Assembly (NCBI GenBank): GCA_008017155.1
Contig: SSGX01000038.1
Span: 1 to 64,000 of the forward strand
Length of the DNA stretch: 64,000 bases
Direction: 5' to 3'
DNA from: Neisseriales bacterium
GTDB lineage: Bacteria > Pseudomonadota > Gammaproteobacteria > Burkholderiales > UBA11063
The translations under genes and the position numbers were made by a program. This document shows, piece after piece, positions 28,201 to 35,470 of this stretch (the first letter of the stretch is position 1; the number at the start of each line of letters is the position of its first letter). The notes under the pieces were generated by a model. The model was not told where the DNA came from. It made no database searches and saw only the letters and a list, made by a program, of their open reading frames with translations.

Positions 28201-28411
28201 TACAGCATGGACAAATGAGGTTCTGCCTCGTCTTTACTGGGTTAAGCAAGGATGTCCAACTTGTTACACATATCAGTATGATGATCCATCTTCTACGTTC
28301 CAAGGATATAGTCCAGCATCATCATCAAATGCTGCCAATGCTGAGAGCTACACAGTAACTTTCTGTCCAGATGGTAAAGCAATCCCTGATTATAATCCAA
28401 ATTTAAATTAA
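25214..28411 (+). CDS. Lipoprotein with six Ig-like repeats and a C-terminal thaumatin-like domain
   Basis: A 1065-residue exported lipoprotein of unknown function. The signal ends in lipobox LASC (Cys17), followed by SGGGGGG. Six beta-rich repeats of about 95 residues follow (starting near 30, 128, 226, 325, 424 and 517). Each begins like LxFxPxSxSVxxG and carries a Cys pair (e.g. SSCILDSLLRSC, STCTLSSLNNVC) that could form one disulfide per repeat. From residue 624 the sequence changes to TITIINKCPFTVYAGI, DTYDVGLIGGVTVPISV, then YQYDDPSSTF and YTVTFCPDG at the end. This is the order of thaumatin-like (PR-5) proteins, including many cysteines. The domain is mostly known from plants, fungi and animals, where members bind or attack beta-glucans or inhibit enzymes. 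Here it would be presented at the cell surface on a stalk. It is a single gene with its own terminator. Confidence 0.8.
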   Translation: MKTLLTSLFFLFLLASCSGGGGGGSTSNGLLSFNQSNYQLKDDGVTEVMLDLSGSSSTSGVDVTITSSNNDIFTIVNNTCTLSDESGFPNSCEVFIKGVSTGSASIIASASGVTEATAAVSVGSQVVPGTLSFNPVSESVTLGGTTQVTVNLNGSSGVSNLVVNLASTDPSIASLEHSSCILDSLLRSCTILINGNQNGTTTISASASGYTTAINNVTVIAESVPGTLNFKSNKQLQVGNSEEATLTLSNSSGVSNLQVSFSLANNNATITPNTCNVSTDKPNCYIRVTGVNVGSDQIVAQANGYSNAGAKINITSAPIKGSLYFNKASESVSVNGLTNVELLYTGGSGVESLNVNLSVSNNGITISRQNCVMNNIHGGSSCAISVSGITQGQSIITASASGYPSVANTVNVLQSGTIIYGTLQLKPQNADIKTSTVLPMTLILNDSSNVESLTVNLSSANTAIASLNTSTCTLSSLNNVCSFNVTGGSESGSTLISATNSNYNTVNSSITVTPKASSYFVFSPDKVVLSNQNTTAQTPTLSLINAPTSPVTVNLAVSNTEVLGHSPGFCSLSQSTPSCVLNVNNNIINGPTGIFQLSATPQGVSSIATGILPVIIAPATAVPRTITIINKCPFTVYAGISGGSANLSKGSAPGTCPTGTYDTESQDPNGYEICYWNNPIPSNSKYKLNSNESTVFTIPTSSLDTVGAMWGGSIAARLKSGGSWLIGDCSKGMSGESCAIGVGFSNPVTLTEFTILPGGFDTYDVGLIGGVTVPISVAPNGVTPDSGSAYLNGIAGSTQAQPGSQRSLLPATWSFTPTTYGVTDSITYYNYVSGTSTNVDQCTQDIGVAGIGCTGNVNGPVCGYAANSIGGASPTYGRVCGYRLAYLTASVIYSLNPAVSNSAPFNFESVLYNVTQSLSVPYPNVNNNPMHDFYQCANGAAQSGYQESTTYPHACGCANWDESGIWGPNGIATPTAKCKGTGVSSYTSVTNGIGFNTAWTNEVLPRLYWVKQGCPTCYTYQYDDPSSTFQGYSPASSSNAANAESYTVTFCPDGKAIPDYNPNLN

Positions 28412-28421
28412 TGACCAAACG

Positions 28422-28453
28422 GAAAGCCGCCTATCAAAGGTGGTTTTCTTTTT
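28422..28453 (+). terminator. Terminator of the thaumatin-like lipoprotein gene
   Basis: AAAGCCGCCT and AGGTGGTTTT pair (with G-T pairs) around ATCAA, followed by CTTTTT, 10 bases after the stop codon. Confidence 0.7.
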
Positions 28454-28478
28454 GAAGTCAAGATATTTTATAGAAAAT

Positions 28479-28510
28479 TTGATATCTTATTCGATTCTTA
28501 GTGTTATAAT
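28479..28510 (+). promoter_or_regulatory. Candidate promoter of the patatin-bdhA operon
   Basis: TATAAT at 28505-28510 lies 42 bases before the patatin gene start. TTGATA at 28479-28484 is a good -35 sequence, but the 20-base spacer is longer than ideal. Confidence 0.4.
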
Positions 28511-28552
28511 ATTTATGTAAAAATAATAATTTGACTGGAAGTAAAGAGGCTC

Positions 28553-29707
28553 ATGAACTATAATCAGCAAAGTCATAATAATCGTAAAATTATATATGTA
28601 TTTCAAGGTGGTGGAGCACTTGGAACTTTTCAAGTTGGTGGTGTAGAAGCATTATATGAATCCGGCTATAGAGCTGATATGATTGTTGGTATATCTATTG
28701 GTGGGATAAATGCATCAATAATGGCTGGTAATCCACCAGAAAAAAGAATTGAAAGGTTAAAGGAGTTTTGGAATAGGGTAACAAGTAGTGTTCCAGTTCC
28801 TAATCTTCCTTTTGCAGGGGTAGCTAAATTTCATAACTTCTGGGGGGCTATGGTATCTCTAGTTGGACGTCCAGGGTTCTACACAACGAGATTAATAAAC
28901 CCCTTCCTTTTATCTAATCAAACACCTGATCAACTAAGTTTTTATGATACAACACCCCTACGAGAAACCTTAAGTGAGTTGATCGATTTTGAATACCTTA
29001 ATGAGGGACATGTTCGTTTATGTCTAGGTGCAACTGATTTAGCTTCTGGAGATTTTGTCTTCTTTGATAACGCCAAAGAAAAAATAACAGTTGATCATAT
29101 TATGGCATCTGGTGCATTACCGCCGGGATTCCCTGCGGTTGAGATTGATGGGCGCTATTATGTTGATGGTGGAGTTTATGCGAATACTCCTTTATCAATG
29201 GTGCTAGATGAATTTGCTCATAATGAAGAAAGCATGAAGAATGTGCTTTGTTTTATGTTTGACTTATTTTCTGCCCATGGTCCATTACCGCACTCTATGG
29301 ATGGAATGCTTGAAAGAATCAAAGATATCCAATTTTCATCTCATTCTAAACGTTCAAGCGCATTACATGCAACGACGCAAAATCTTTCTCATGCAATAAA
29401 TTTTTTGGGCAAAAAACTCGCCCCTGAAATTAGGAGAGAAGCAAAGGTTAAGGAAATTTTAAAACTTGGCTTTGCGCACCGCCTTGATCTAGTGCATGTA
29501 ATCTATCACTCGCCTAAAGGTACTGAGTTGAATAGTAAAGATTATAATTTTAGTGCTGAGACAGCGCACCTGCATTGGGAACAGGGTTATGAGAATACGA
29601 TGAAGCTTATCCGGGAGAAGGCTCACGAGTGGGAAAAAACTCATCGCGAGGGAACTGCAGTATATACTGTAGATGATGGTGGTAAGCCGTTAGCAGTTAA
29701 CATTTAA
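28553..29707 (+). CDS. Patatin-like phospholipase with DUF3734 domain
   Basis: A 384-residue serine hydrolase. The oxyanion-hole motif FQGGGALGTFQVG is near the start, the nucleophile Ser48 lies in GISIGG, and the catalytic Asp205 in VDGGVYANTP, which together form the patatin dyad. The C-terminal part (LVHVIYHSPKGTELNSKDYN, then HWEQGYENTMKLI) fits DUF3734, common in proteobacterial patatins found beside 3-hydroxybutyrate dehydrogenase. It has no signal peptide, so it is cytoplasmic. Lying 12 bases upstream of bdhA, it could act on PHB granules or their oligomers, though lipid hydrolysis is the default for the family. Confidence 0.85.
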   Translation: MNYNQQSHNNRKIIYVFQGGGALGTFQVGGVEALYESGYRADMIVGISIGGINASIMAGNPPEKRIERLKEFWNRVTSSVPVPNLPFAGVAKFHNFWGAMVSLVGRPGFYTTRLINPFLLSNQTPDQLSFYDTTPLRETLSELIDFEYLNEGHVRLCLGATDLASGDFVFFDNAKEKITVDHIMASGALPPGFPAVEIDGRYYVDGGVYANTPLSMVLDEFAHNEESMKNVLCFMFDLFSAHGPLPHSMDGMLERIKDIQFSSHSKRSSALHATTQNLSHAINFLGKKLAPEIRREAKVKEILKLGFAHRLDLVHVIYHSPKGTELNSKDYNFSAETAHLHWEQGYENTMKLIREKAHEWEKTHREGTAVYTVDDGGKPLAVNI

Positions 29708-29719
29708 GAAAGGCAAATT

Positions 29720-30508
29720 ATGATTGGAAATGTTAAAGGTAAAGTAGCAATAGTAACCGGTGCTGCATCTGGTTTAGGTAAAGGTGTAGCAGAGAAATTT
29801 GCTGAGCATGGTGCTCAGGTAGTTATAGCCGATTTGAACTTAGCTCAAGCACAAGCTGTGGCTGATGAAATCAAAGCAAAATATAATACCGAAACTTTGG
29901 CTGTTGCAATGGATGTTACTAGTGAAGAACAGGTAAATGCAGGGGTTGATGCAACTATTGACAAATTTGGTAGAGTTGATGTTTTAGTAAGTAATGCAGG
30001 TATTCAGACTATTGCTCCGATTGTTGACTTTGATTTTGGTAAATGGAAGAAATTACTGGATATCCATTTGAATGGAACTTTCTTAACATCAAAAGCATGC
30101 ATGCAAAAGATGATTGAGAAAAAAACTGGTGGTAGAATTATTGTAATGGGCTCTATTCACTCTGTTGAAGCATCTAAAAATAAGGCTGCTTATGTGGCTG
30201 CTAAGCATGCGTTGCTTGGTTTTGTTCGCTCAATTGCTAAAGAAGGTGCAGAGCATGGAATTAGTTCTAACTTAATCGCTCCTGGTTTTGTATTGACGCC
30301 ACTAGTTCAGAAACAGATTCCAGAGCAGGCTGCTACACTTGGAATTAGTGAGGATGAAGTAATTAAGAAAGTAATGCTTGGCGATACAGTGGATGGTGAA
30401 TTCACTACCGTTGACGATATTGCTAATACCGCATTATTCCTTGCTGGTTTTGAGACAAATGCACTTACTGGTCAAACACTATTGGTTAGTCACGGAATTG
30501 GGATGTAA
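29720..30508 (+). CDS. bdhA: 3-hydroxybutyrate dehydrogenase
   Basis: Short-chain dehydrogenase that oxidises 3-hydroxybutyrate to acetoacetate with NAD+, a late step in PHB breakdown. The 262-residue protein has TGAASGLGKG near 14, SNAGIQTIAPI near 92, and the active site Tyr158/Lys162 in YVAAKHALLGF. The NLIAPGFVLTPLV and C-terminal SHGIGM segments resemble proteobacterial BdhA. It follows the patatin gene by 12 bases with AAAGG before the ATG. The pairing with phaC/phaA elsewhere in the window supports a PHB role. Confidence 0.9.
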   Translation: MIGNVKGKVAIVTGAASGLGKGVAEKFAEHGAQVVIADLNLAQAQAVADEIKAKYNTETLAVAMDVTSEEQVNAGVDATIDKFGRVDVLVSNAGIQTIAPIVDFDFGKWKKLLDIHLNGTFLTSKACMQKMIEKKTGGRIIVMGSIHSVEASKNKAAYVAAKHALLGFVRSIAKEGAEHGISSNLIAPGFVLTPLVQKQIPEQAATLGISEDEVIKKVMLGDTVDGEFTTVDDIANTALFLAGFETNALTGQTLLVSHGIGM

Positions 30509-30527
30509 GTTCCCCTATATTCTAAGC

Positions 30528-30561
30528 AAAAATAGCTGCATTTATATGCAGCTATTTTTAT
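30528..30561 (+). terminator. Terminator of the patatin-bdhA operon
   Basis: A perfect 13-bp stem, AAAAATAGCTGCA with TGCAGCTATTTTT, around a TTTATA loop, 19 bases after the bdhA stop. Confidence 0.9.
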
Positions 30562-30652
30562 TGGATTTATAAATTTTATCATGCGCTCAAACAAATTACT
30601 ATCTTAAATAAGAACCTTTATTATTGCTTAATACTTTTTTAAAATTTAGTGA

Positions 30653-30658
30653 TATAAT
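30653..30658 (+). promoter_or_regulatory. Candidate -10 of the porin gene
   Basis: TATAAT at 30653-30658 in an AT-rich leader about 85 bases before the porin ATG. No good -35 was recognised at the normal distance, so this is only a candidate. Confidence 0.3.
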
Positions 30659-30743
30659 ATTAAATAATAATTATAATTTTTAATAACAATTTTACTGTGA
30701 TATAGATGACTCTTTATATTTCACAGTGTTTGAGGGGGAGTCA

Positions 30744-32123
30744 ATGAAGTTAAGATATTTTCTAATATTGGGTGGTTGCTGCCTTTTTTCAGTCTTTGCT
30801 GATGTTTCTTTATATGGTCGTGTTGCCGCGGCGTTGGAAAATGACACATTCCCAAGTAATAATCAGGTACAGCCTGGTACTACTTCGGTGCAGGACTATG
30901 GTTCTTATTTTGGAATCCGTGGAACCGATAATGTATATGGTCAGACTGCAGCCGTATGGCAGGTAGAGCAGTTTTTGAATATAACTACTGGTGAAGCTTA
31001 TCAAAATACAACAGGTGCTGGTTGGGGGACTAAAAATCCGAATAGTCCAAATTCTGGTTCTGCAACAATAACCAGCGCGAAAAATACACTTGCCTCTTCA
31101 GATTCTTATATTGGTTTGCAGGGTGGTTGGGGTAGGATTCGTATTGGTAATCTTTCAAATACTTTTCGTACTAATACTGGTTCAATAGATATTTATAATG
31201 GTGCTAATGCCAATGTTATGGGTACTTATGATCGTGTTTTAAGGGTTTTACCAGAGACGGTTCGTTATGATTCTCCTACCTGGGCAGCCGTTAAATTCTC
31301 TGCCTATTATAGCGCTAATTTAGATGGGAATTTTAATACTGGTGGTGCAAATGGTAATGGTGTCTATGCCGGTGATATGAATGGTTTTAATAATTCACCA
31401 ATCGTCGGTGCAGGAATCTTCTATAATCCTGGCTATTTTTCTGTTACTTGGAATAATCAGCTTTGGACTAACTCTGGGATTTATCAGACTATGGGAGGGA
31501 GTCAGCCTGGTTATATTGGGGCTAATCAGGTATCACAAGGGGTCAACTCATACGTTAGCCGTTTGGAGTTAATGTATAATGATCCTGATGATATGTTTAT
31601 TGGTATCGGTGGGCAAATTACCCAAGGTATCGGTTGGTGGTCTATTCCTGGGCAAGGGAATATGAATAATTTCTGGATTCAGAATCCTTCTGCGAATGGT
31701 GTTAATTCTAATTATATTAATCAGGCTAGTTGCTCAAATGGTTATTGCGCATTAAATCAAGCGGTTTTATCAACTGCTGAAATGGGTATCAGCTTTGGTT
31801 GGCATATTGACAATTGGACGCCAAAAGTTGGTTATGTAATGGGTAATAACATGATGGCTGGTGGTTCTGCTTGGGATATTATTAGTGGAAATAACCAGAT
31901 TGGTGGTACTGGATACCAGCAGGTAATTGCCGAACTTGACTGGAATATCACCCCAAGAACAATAGCTTTTGTTAATTATGGTCAGTTATGGTACGGTAGT
32001 GCTGCACAGAATACAGTGATGTCTAGTTCGGGTACAACTCCGGGAGCAAATGCAATTGCTCAGGGTGGCTCAAAATGGATAAACAATGGGACTGGAGCAG
32101 TAGGATTTTCACATACTTTTTAA
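30744..32123 (+). CDS. Outer-membrane porin (Gram-negative, neisserial/burkholderial type)
   Basis: A 459-residue trimeric-porin-type protein. A signal peptide (MKLRYFLILGGCCLFSVFA) is followed by the mature start DVSLYGRVAAALEND, a hallmark of betaproteobacterial general porins. The body alternates short hydrophobic strands with polar loops (YFGIRGTDNVYGQTAAVWQ, GWGRIRIGNLSNTF), and the protein ends in the aromatic residue of FSHTF, as OmpA/BAM substrates do. The start is ATG 30744, preceded by GAGGGGGAG; an in-frame GTG at 30726 would spoil the signal peptide. The last third is Gly/Asn-rich, giving long surface loops. Confidence 0.9.
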   Translation: MKLRYFLILGGCCLFSVFADVSLYGRVAAALENDTFPSNNQVQPGTTSVQDYGSYFGIRGTDNVYGQTAAVWQVEQFLNITTGEAYQNTTGAGWGTKNPNSPNSGSATITSAKNTLASSDSYIGLQGGWGRIRIGNLSNTFRTNTGSIDIYNGANANVMGTYDRVLRVLPETVRYDSPTWAAVKFSAYYSANLDGNFNTGGANGNGVYAGDMNGFNNSPIVGAGIFYNPGYFSVTWNNQLWTNSGIYQTMGGSQPGYIGANQVSQGVNSYVSRLELMYNDPDDMFIGIGGQITQGIGWWSIPGQGNMNNFWIQNPSANGVNSNYINQASCSNGYCALNQAVLSTAEMGISFGWHIDNWTPKVGYVMGNNMMAGGSAWDIISGNNQIGGTGYQQVIAELDWNITPRTIAFVNYGQLWYGSAAQNTVMSSSGTTPGANAIAQGGSKWINNGTGAVGFSHTF

Positions 32124-32138
32124 GCCATTATTAAGTTT

Positions 32139-32166
32139 AAAATAGCCTCACAAGTGAGGCTATTTT
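32139..32166. terminator. Bidirectional terminator between porin and pglL
   Basis: AAATAGCCTCA and TGAGGCTATTT pair around CAAG, flanked by A- and T-tracts; serves the converging porin and PglL genes. Confidence 0.9.
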
Positions 32167-32180
32167 TTATATAATAATTT

Positions 32181-33914
32181 TTATTTGCTTAATTCTTTTA
32201 GTTCTTGATATTTTTTCGCTTTTAGAGTATCCTGAAAACTTTTTTTATACACTGGGAATGCTACTACCGCAGTTTCAACTAATTGCTTAGCCTTTTCTTT
32301 ATTCCCCATATTCCATTGTAGCATCGCTTCTTTGATTAAGGTATCGGGATATGGATGAAATTGATCAAATTTACTAGTATACTGAAGTTGAATTGCTGTT
32401 GAAAATAAGGCATTGGTGTATGCAGTATCTACATTTATATAATTATCAAGTGAGTAAATGGCAAAGTATGACCAAAGAATGTTATGATCAACTAGGTTTT
32501 GCAGGTAGTTTGCGTTACTAATAAATGTTTTCTGATCATCTGGAGTATCATAATAATCAACCATTTTGTCGAATATAAAGCTACCCTTTATCATAAGGTA
32601 GATAATTAAAAGCAAAGGTGCGGCAGAAATTCCACTTAGAATATTTGTATTTATGGTATAAATTGGTTTATCAACAGAGAGAAACATGATAAACCCAGCA
32701 AGAAAATACATATACCACAATGGGTATTCATTCATGCTGTGAATAAGAGTGGTAGATAACATACATAAAAGAATTATCGTGTTAACAGAAGAATCAGCTT
32801 TTATAGTTCTATAAATGCTTATTACAACCCCAAAAACGACAATAATTGTACCTATTACTCCGGTCTCAGCCATTAGTTGTAATATCAGATTGTGGCAGTT
32901 AGTAAAGAGTCCACTATTTGGTGGAGCTTTAGGAAACAGATGATGGAGTAACACACTTTCTTTAGCATATTCGTTCCAACCAAAACCAAAAATAGGATGC
33001 GACTTAAAAACCAACCAAGCTTTTTCCCATTCTACACCACGTCTGCCTGTACCGCTATCAGCACTAATTCGTTCTAATCCTGAACTAATATTGTTATGAC
33101 TTGTAAATAAATGGTGTACTAGTGGATATAAGTATTCCATTGCAAATAAGATAAAAGTACTAATAACAATAGTGAATAGTAGTCTCTTACTATAATAGTC
33201 GCGTTTTAAAAAATAATAAACCAAGCAAATTATGACAGCAGCAGGGAAATATATCAGTACACTACGTGATGCTGCAATAGTAATGCTAAAACTTAGCCAG
33301 ATAATCAAAGTGTAAAATATATTTGCCGGTAATTTTCTCTGTACATATAGATAAATTAAGGCAAAAGTTCCCCATGTAAGGTAATGTGCATAATGGTTTC
33401 TTTGTCCAAAATGTCCAAAAATATTTGTTGTTGGGTGATCTGAATCATAAAAAATTAAATCCCCAAAATGCGAATAGTTGCCGGAGTATTGAATAAAACC
33501 GATTAAAGTTTGTAAAATACTCCCAATTAATAGGATATAGCAAAATATTTGGACGAGATAGGCTAAACTATATTTTTCCTTACAGCTATTAATTGCAATT
33601 GCAAAAAAAATGCATACAACCATTTCTAGAGCCGTCACATAGCTAAGCCCGGGAAAGTCAACTGTTACTAAAAATGGTTGGATTAGTAAATATCCTGCAA
33701 ATAGAAAGAGAGGAATAACTATTGAGGGAATGGTCACTTTTTTAAGGTTGTAAAGCGCAATAATAAACATACCCAGCATTGCCCATGCAGCTGTGATTTC
33801 AGCCCAGAATTGTGGTTGTGGGTCATAATGTACGTTATTTAACTGAGGGAGAATGAATATGCCAGTTAATCCAGCAATTAGAGCAAGTTTGTCAAGTGAT
33901 TGGTTTTTTAGCAT
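32181..33914 (-). CDS. pglL: PglL-type protein O-oligosaccharyltransferase / Wzy_C family ligase
   Basis: A 577-residue inner-membrane protein with about 12 hydrophobic segments and a C-terminal periplasmic tail. FGHFGQRNHYAHYLTWG (about 167-182) contains the FGQRNH motif of PglL, and HNLILQLMAETGVIG (about 340) and MNEYPLWYMYFL fit the Wzy_C/PglL core. Family members transfer lipid-linked glycans to serines of pilins and other periplasmic proteins; O-antigen ligase WaaL shares the fold and is the alternative. NEYPLWYMYF strongly favours PglL. A WbpE-like sugar aminotransferase gene 14 kb away could supply an unusual sugar. Confidence 0.85.
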   Translation of the reverse strand: MLKNQSLDKLALIAGLTGIFILPQLNNVHYDPQPQFWAEITAAWAMLGMFIIALYNLKKVTIPSIVIPLFLFAGYLLIQPFLVTVDFPGLSYVTALEMVVCIFFAIAINSCKEKYSLAYLVQIFCYILLIGSILQTLIGFIQYSGNYSHFGDLIFYDSDHPTTNIFGHFGQRNHYAHYLTWGTFALIYLYVQRKLPANIFYTLIIWLSFSITIAASRSVLIYFPAAVIICLVYYFLKRDYYSKRLLFTIVISTFILFAMEYLYPLVHHLFTSHNNISSGLERISADSGTGRRGVEWEKAWLVFKSHPIFGFGWNEYAKESVLLHHLFPKAPPNSGLFTNCHNLILQLMAETGVIGTIIVVFGVVISIYRTIKADSSVNTIILLCMLSTTLIHSMNEYPLWYMYFLAGFIMFLSVDKPIYTINTNILSGISAAPLLLIIYLMIKGSFIFDKMVDYYDTPDDQKTFISNANYLQNLVDHNILWSYFAIYSLDNYINVDTAYTNALFSTAIQLQYTSKFDQFHPYPDTLIKEAMLQWNMGNKEKAKQLVETAVVAFPVYKKSFQDTLKAKKYQELKELSK

Positions 33915-34108
33915 TTTTCATGATAATAAAAGATTTTTCTAGTCGATTATTGTAACATAGCTCATGAGTTATGATAGAATTGTGATTGTTTTTGTCTTTG
34001 AAATATGTTACAAACTTGTTTCATATGGTTACATCATGAATCAACCATTTGATTTACATCAGTTTTATTTAGACGAGTCAATTATCATTTTTGTTGGAAT
34101 ATAAATAC

Positions 34109-35380
34109 ATGAAGAAAATAGTTATCCCGATGATGTTAGCAGGAATTGTTTTGGGTGCTTGTTCAAAAAAAGAAACTGCCAAGCCTGATATGGTTAAACA
34201 TGTCGATGTACAGGTTGTAAAAGCCTATGATGTACCGTATGTGTATGATTACCCGGCTATGGTTCAAGGGGTAGTTGATTTTCAGGTTATCCCTCGTGTT
34301 AGTGGTGCAATTTACAAACAGTACTATACTGAGGGTACGTACGTTAAAAAAGATACGCCACTATATCAGATTGATCCAAGACCATTTGAACTTGACTTAC
34401 AAAATTATCAAGGGATGTTGACTAAAGACTATGCTGCAATGGTAAATTACAAATCAATTTATGATCGGTATGTCAAATTATATGCAATAAATGCAGTATC
34501 TAAACAGGATCTTGAAACTGCAACAATTAACTGGCAAGGTGCCGTTGGTCAGGTTGATACAGACAAAGCAAATATTAATCAGGCAAAACTAAATCTTGAA
34601 TATGCAGTTGTACGTTCTCCGGCAGATGGATATATTGCTGAGCGTCAAGTGACTGTGGGTGATATGGTTAATGCATATCAAACTGTACTGAGCCAAATTA
34701 ACTCAGTCGATGATATGTATATAATGTTTTCAATGCCTGAAAATGATCGTTTGACAATTCAAAATGCAATTCAGCAGGGGGCTATGTCAGTGCCGCCTTC
34801 ATATAAATTTAGAGTGGATCTACAATTGGCTGATGGTAGCACCATGGCAAATTCGGGTTATGTGCAGTTTACTGACACCAGAATTAGTTTACAAAATGGT
34901 GTCTGGAATATGCGAGCCTACGTAGATAATAAACAGTTAAAAAACCAACTTTTAGCTGGTCAGTTTGTTCATATTTACCTACACGGCGTAGCTTATAAAA
35001 ATTCTTATGCAGTTCCGCAAGAATCTGTATTTAGAGATGATAAAGGTGCATACGTTTATCTTGTCAAAAATGGAAAAATTACGAAACAATATGTTACTCC
35101 TGGTTTAATGACTGGTACTTTATGGATTATTCGTTCTGGACTTGAAGATGGGATGCAGGTTGTTACTGCTGGTGGCGTTAAAGTATTGGATGGTGATGCT
35201 GCTAAGATTGATAAATCAATAGATCAATCTGAAATGATTCAAGATAGTGAATCAGGTCTAGTAAAAACTGTACCAGCTCAGGTAACGCCAAATAAAGACA
35301 ATGCTTCTGCATATAAGTCAAATAAACAACAAGCAGTTCAAATTTATGAATCTGCAAATCTATACAAAGATAAATATTAA
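34109..35380 (+). CDS. RND efflux periplasmic adaptor (AcrA/MexA-like)
   Basis: A 423-residue lipoprotein adaptor bridging an RND permease and an outer-membrane channel. The signal ends with lipobox VLGAC. PAMVQGVVDFQVIPRVSGAI and NLEYAVVRSPADGYIAERQV are the two lipoyl halves around an alpha-helical hairpin (about 95-155). VPQESVFRDDKGAYVYLV and GLEDGMQVVTAGGVKVLDGD belong to the membrane-proximal part. The start is ATG 34109 rather than TTG 34091, which would precede the signal peptide. The tail beyond 365 is polar and low-complexity. It is the only adaptor gene near three RND permeases. Confidence 0.9.
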   Translation: MKKIVIPMMLAGIVLGACSKKETAKPDMVKHVDVQVVKAYDVPYVYDYPAMVQGVVDFQVIPRVSGAIYKQYYTEGTYVKKDTPLYQIDPRPFELDLQNYQGMLTKDYAAMVNYKSIYDRYVKLYAINAVSKQDLETATINWQGAVGQVDTDKANINQAKLNLEYAVVRSPADGYIAERQVTVGDMVNAYQTVLSQINSVDDMYIMFSMPENDRLTIQNAIQQGAMSVPPSYKFRVDLQLADGSTMANSGYVQFTDTRISLQNGVWNMRAYVDNKQLKNQLLAGQFVHIYLHGVAYKNSYAVPQESVFRDDKGAYVYLVKNGKITKQYVTPGLMTGTLWIIRSGLEDGMQVVTAGGVKVLDGDAAKIDKSIDQSEMIQDSESGLVKTVPAQVTPNKDNASAYKSNKQQAVQIYESANLYKDKY

Positions 35381-35470
35381 TTTTAGGGTATCTATTATTG
35401 TATATTTCATGTTTAGATACCTTGTTTTTGTCTAGAATAAGCTTGTGCATTAACGGTTAGGATTGTAATA

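Noticed and set aside
30726-30743. GTG start for the porin
   Set aside because: It would put charged residues before the signal peptide, and ATG 30744 has a strong ribosome site.
33953-33985. Weak similarity (ACATAGC.CATGAGT) to the end of the inverted-repeat element
   Set aside because: Only a short gapped match without the rest of the end; could be chance in AT-rich sequence.
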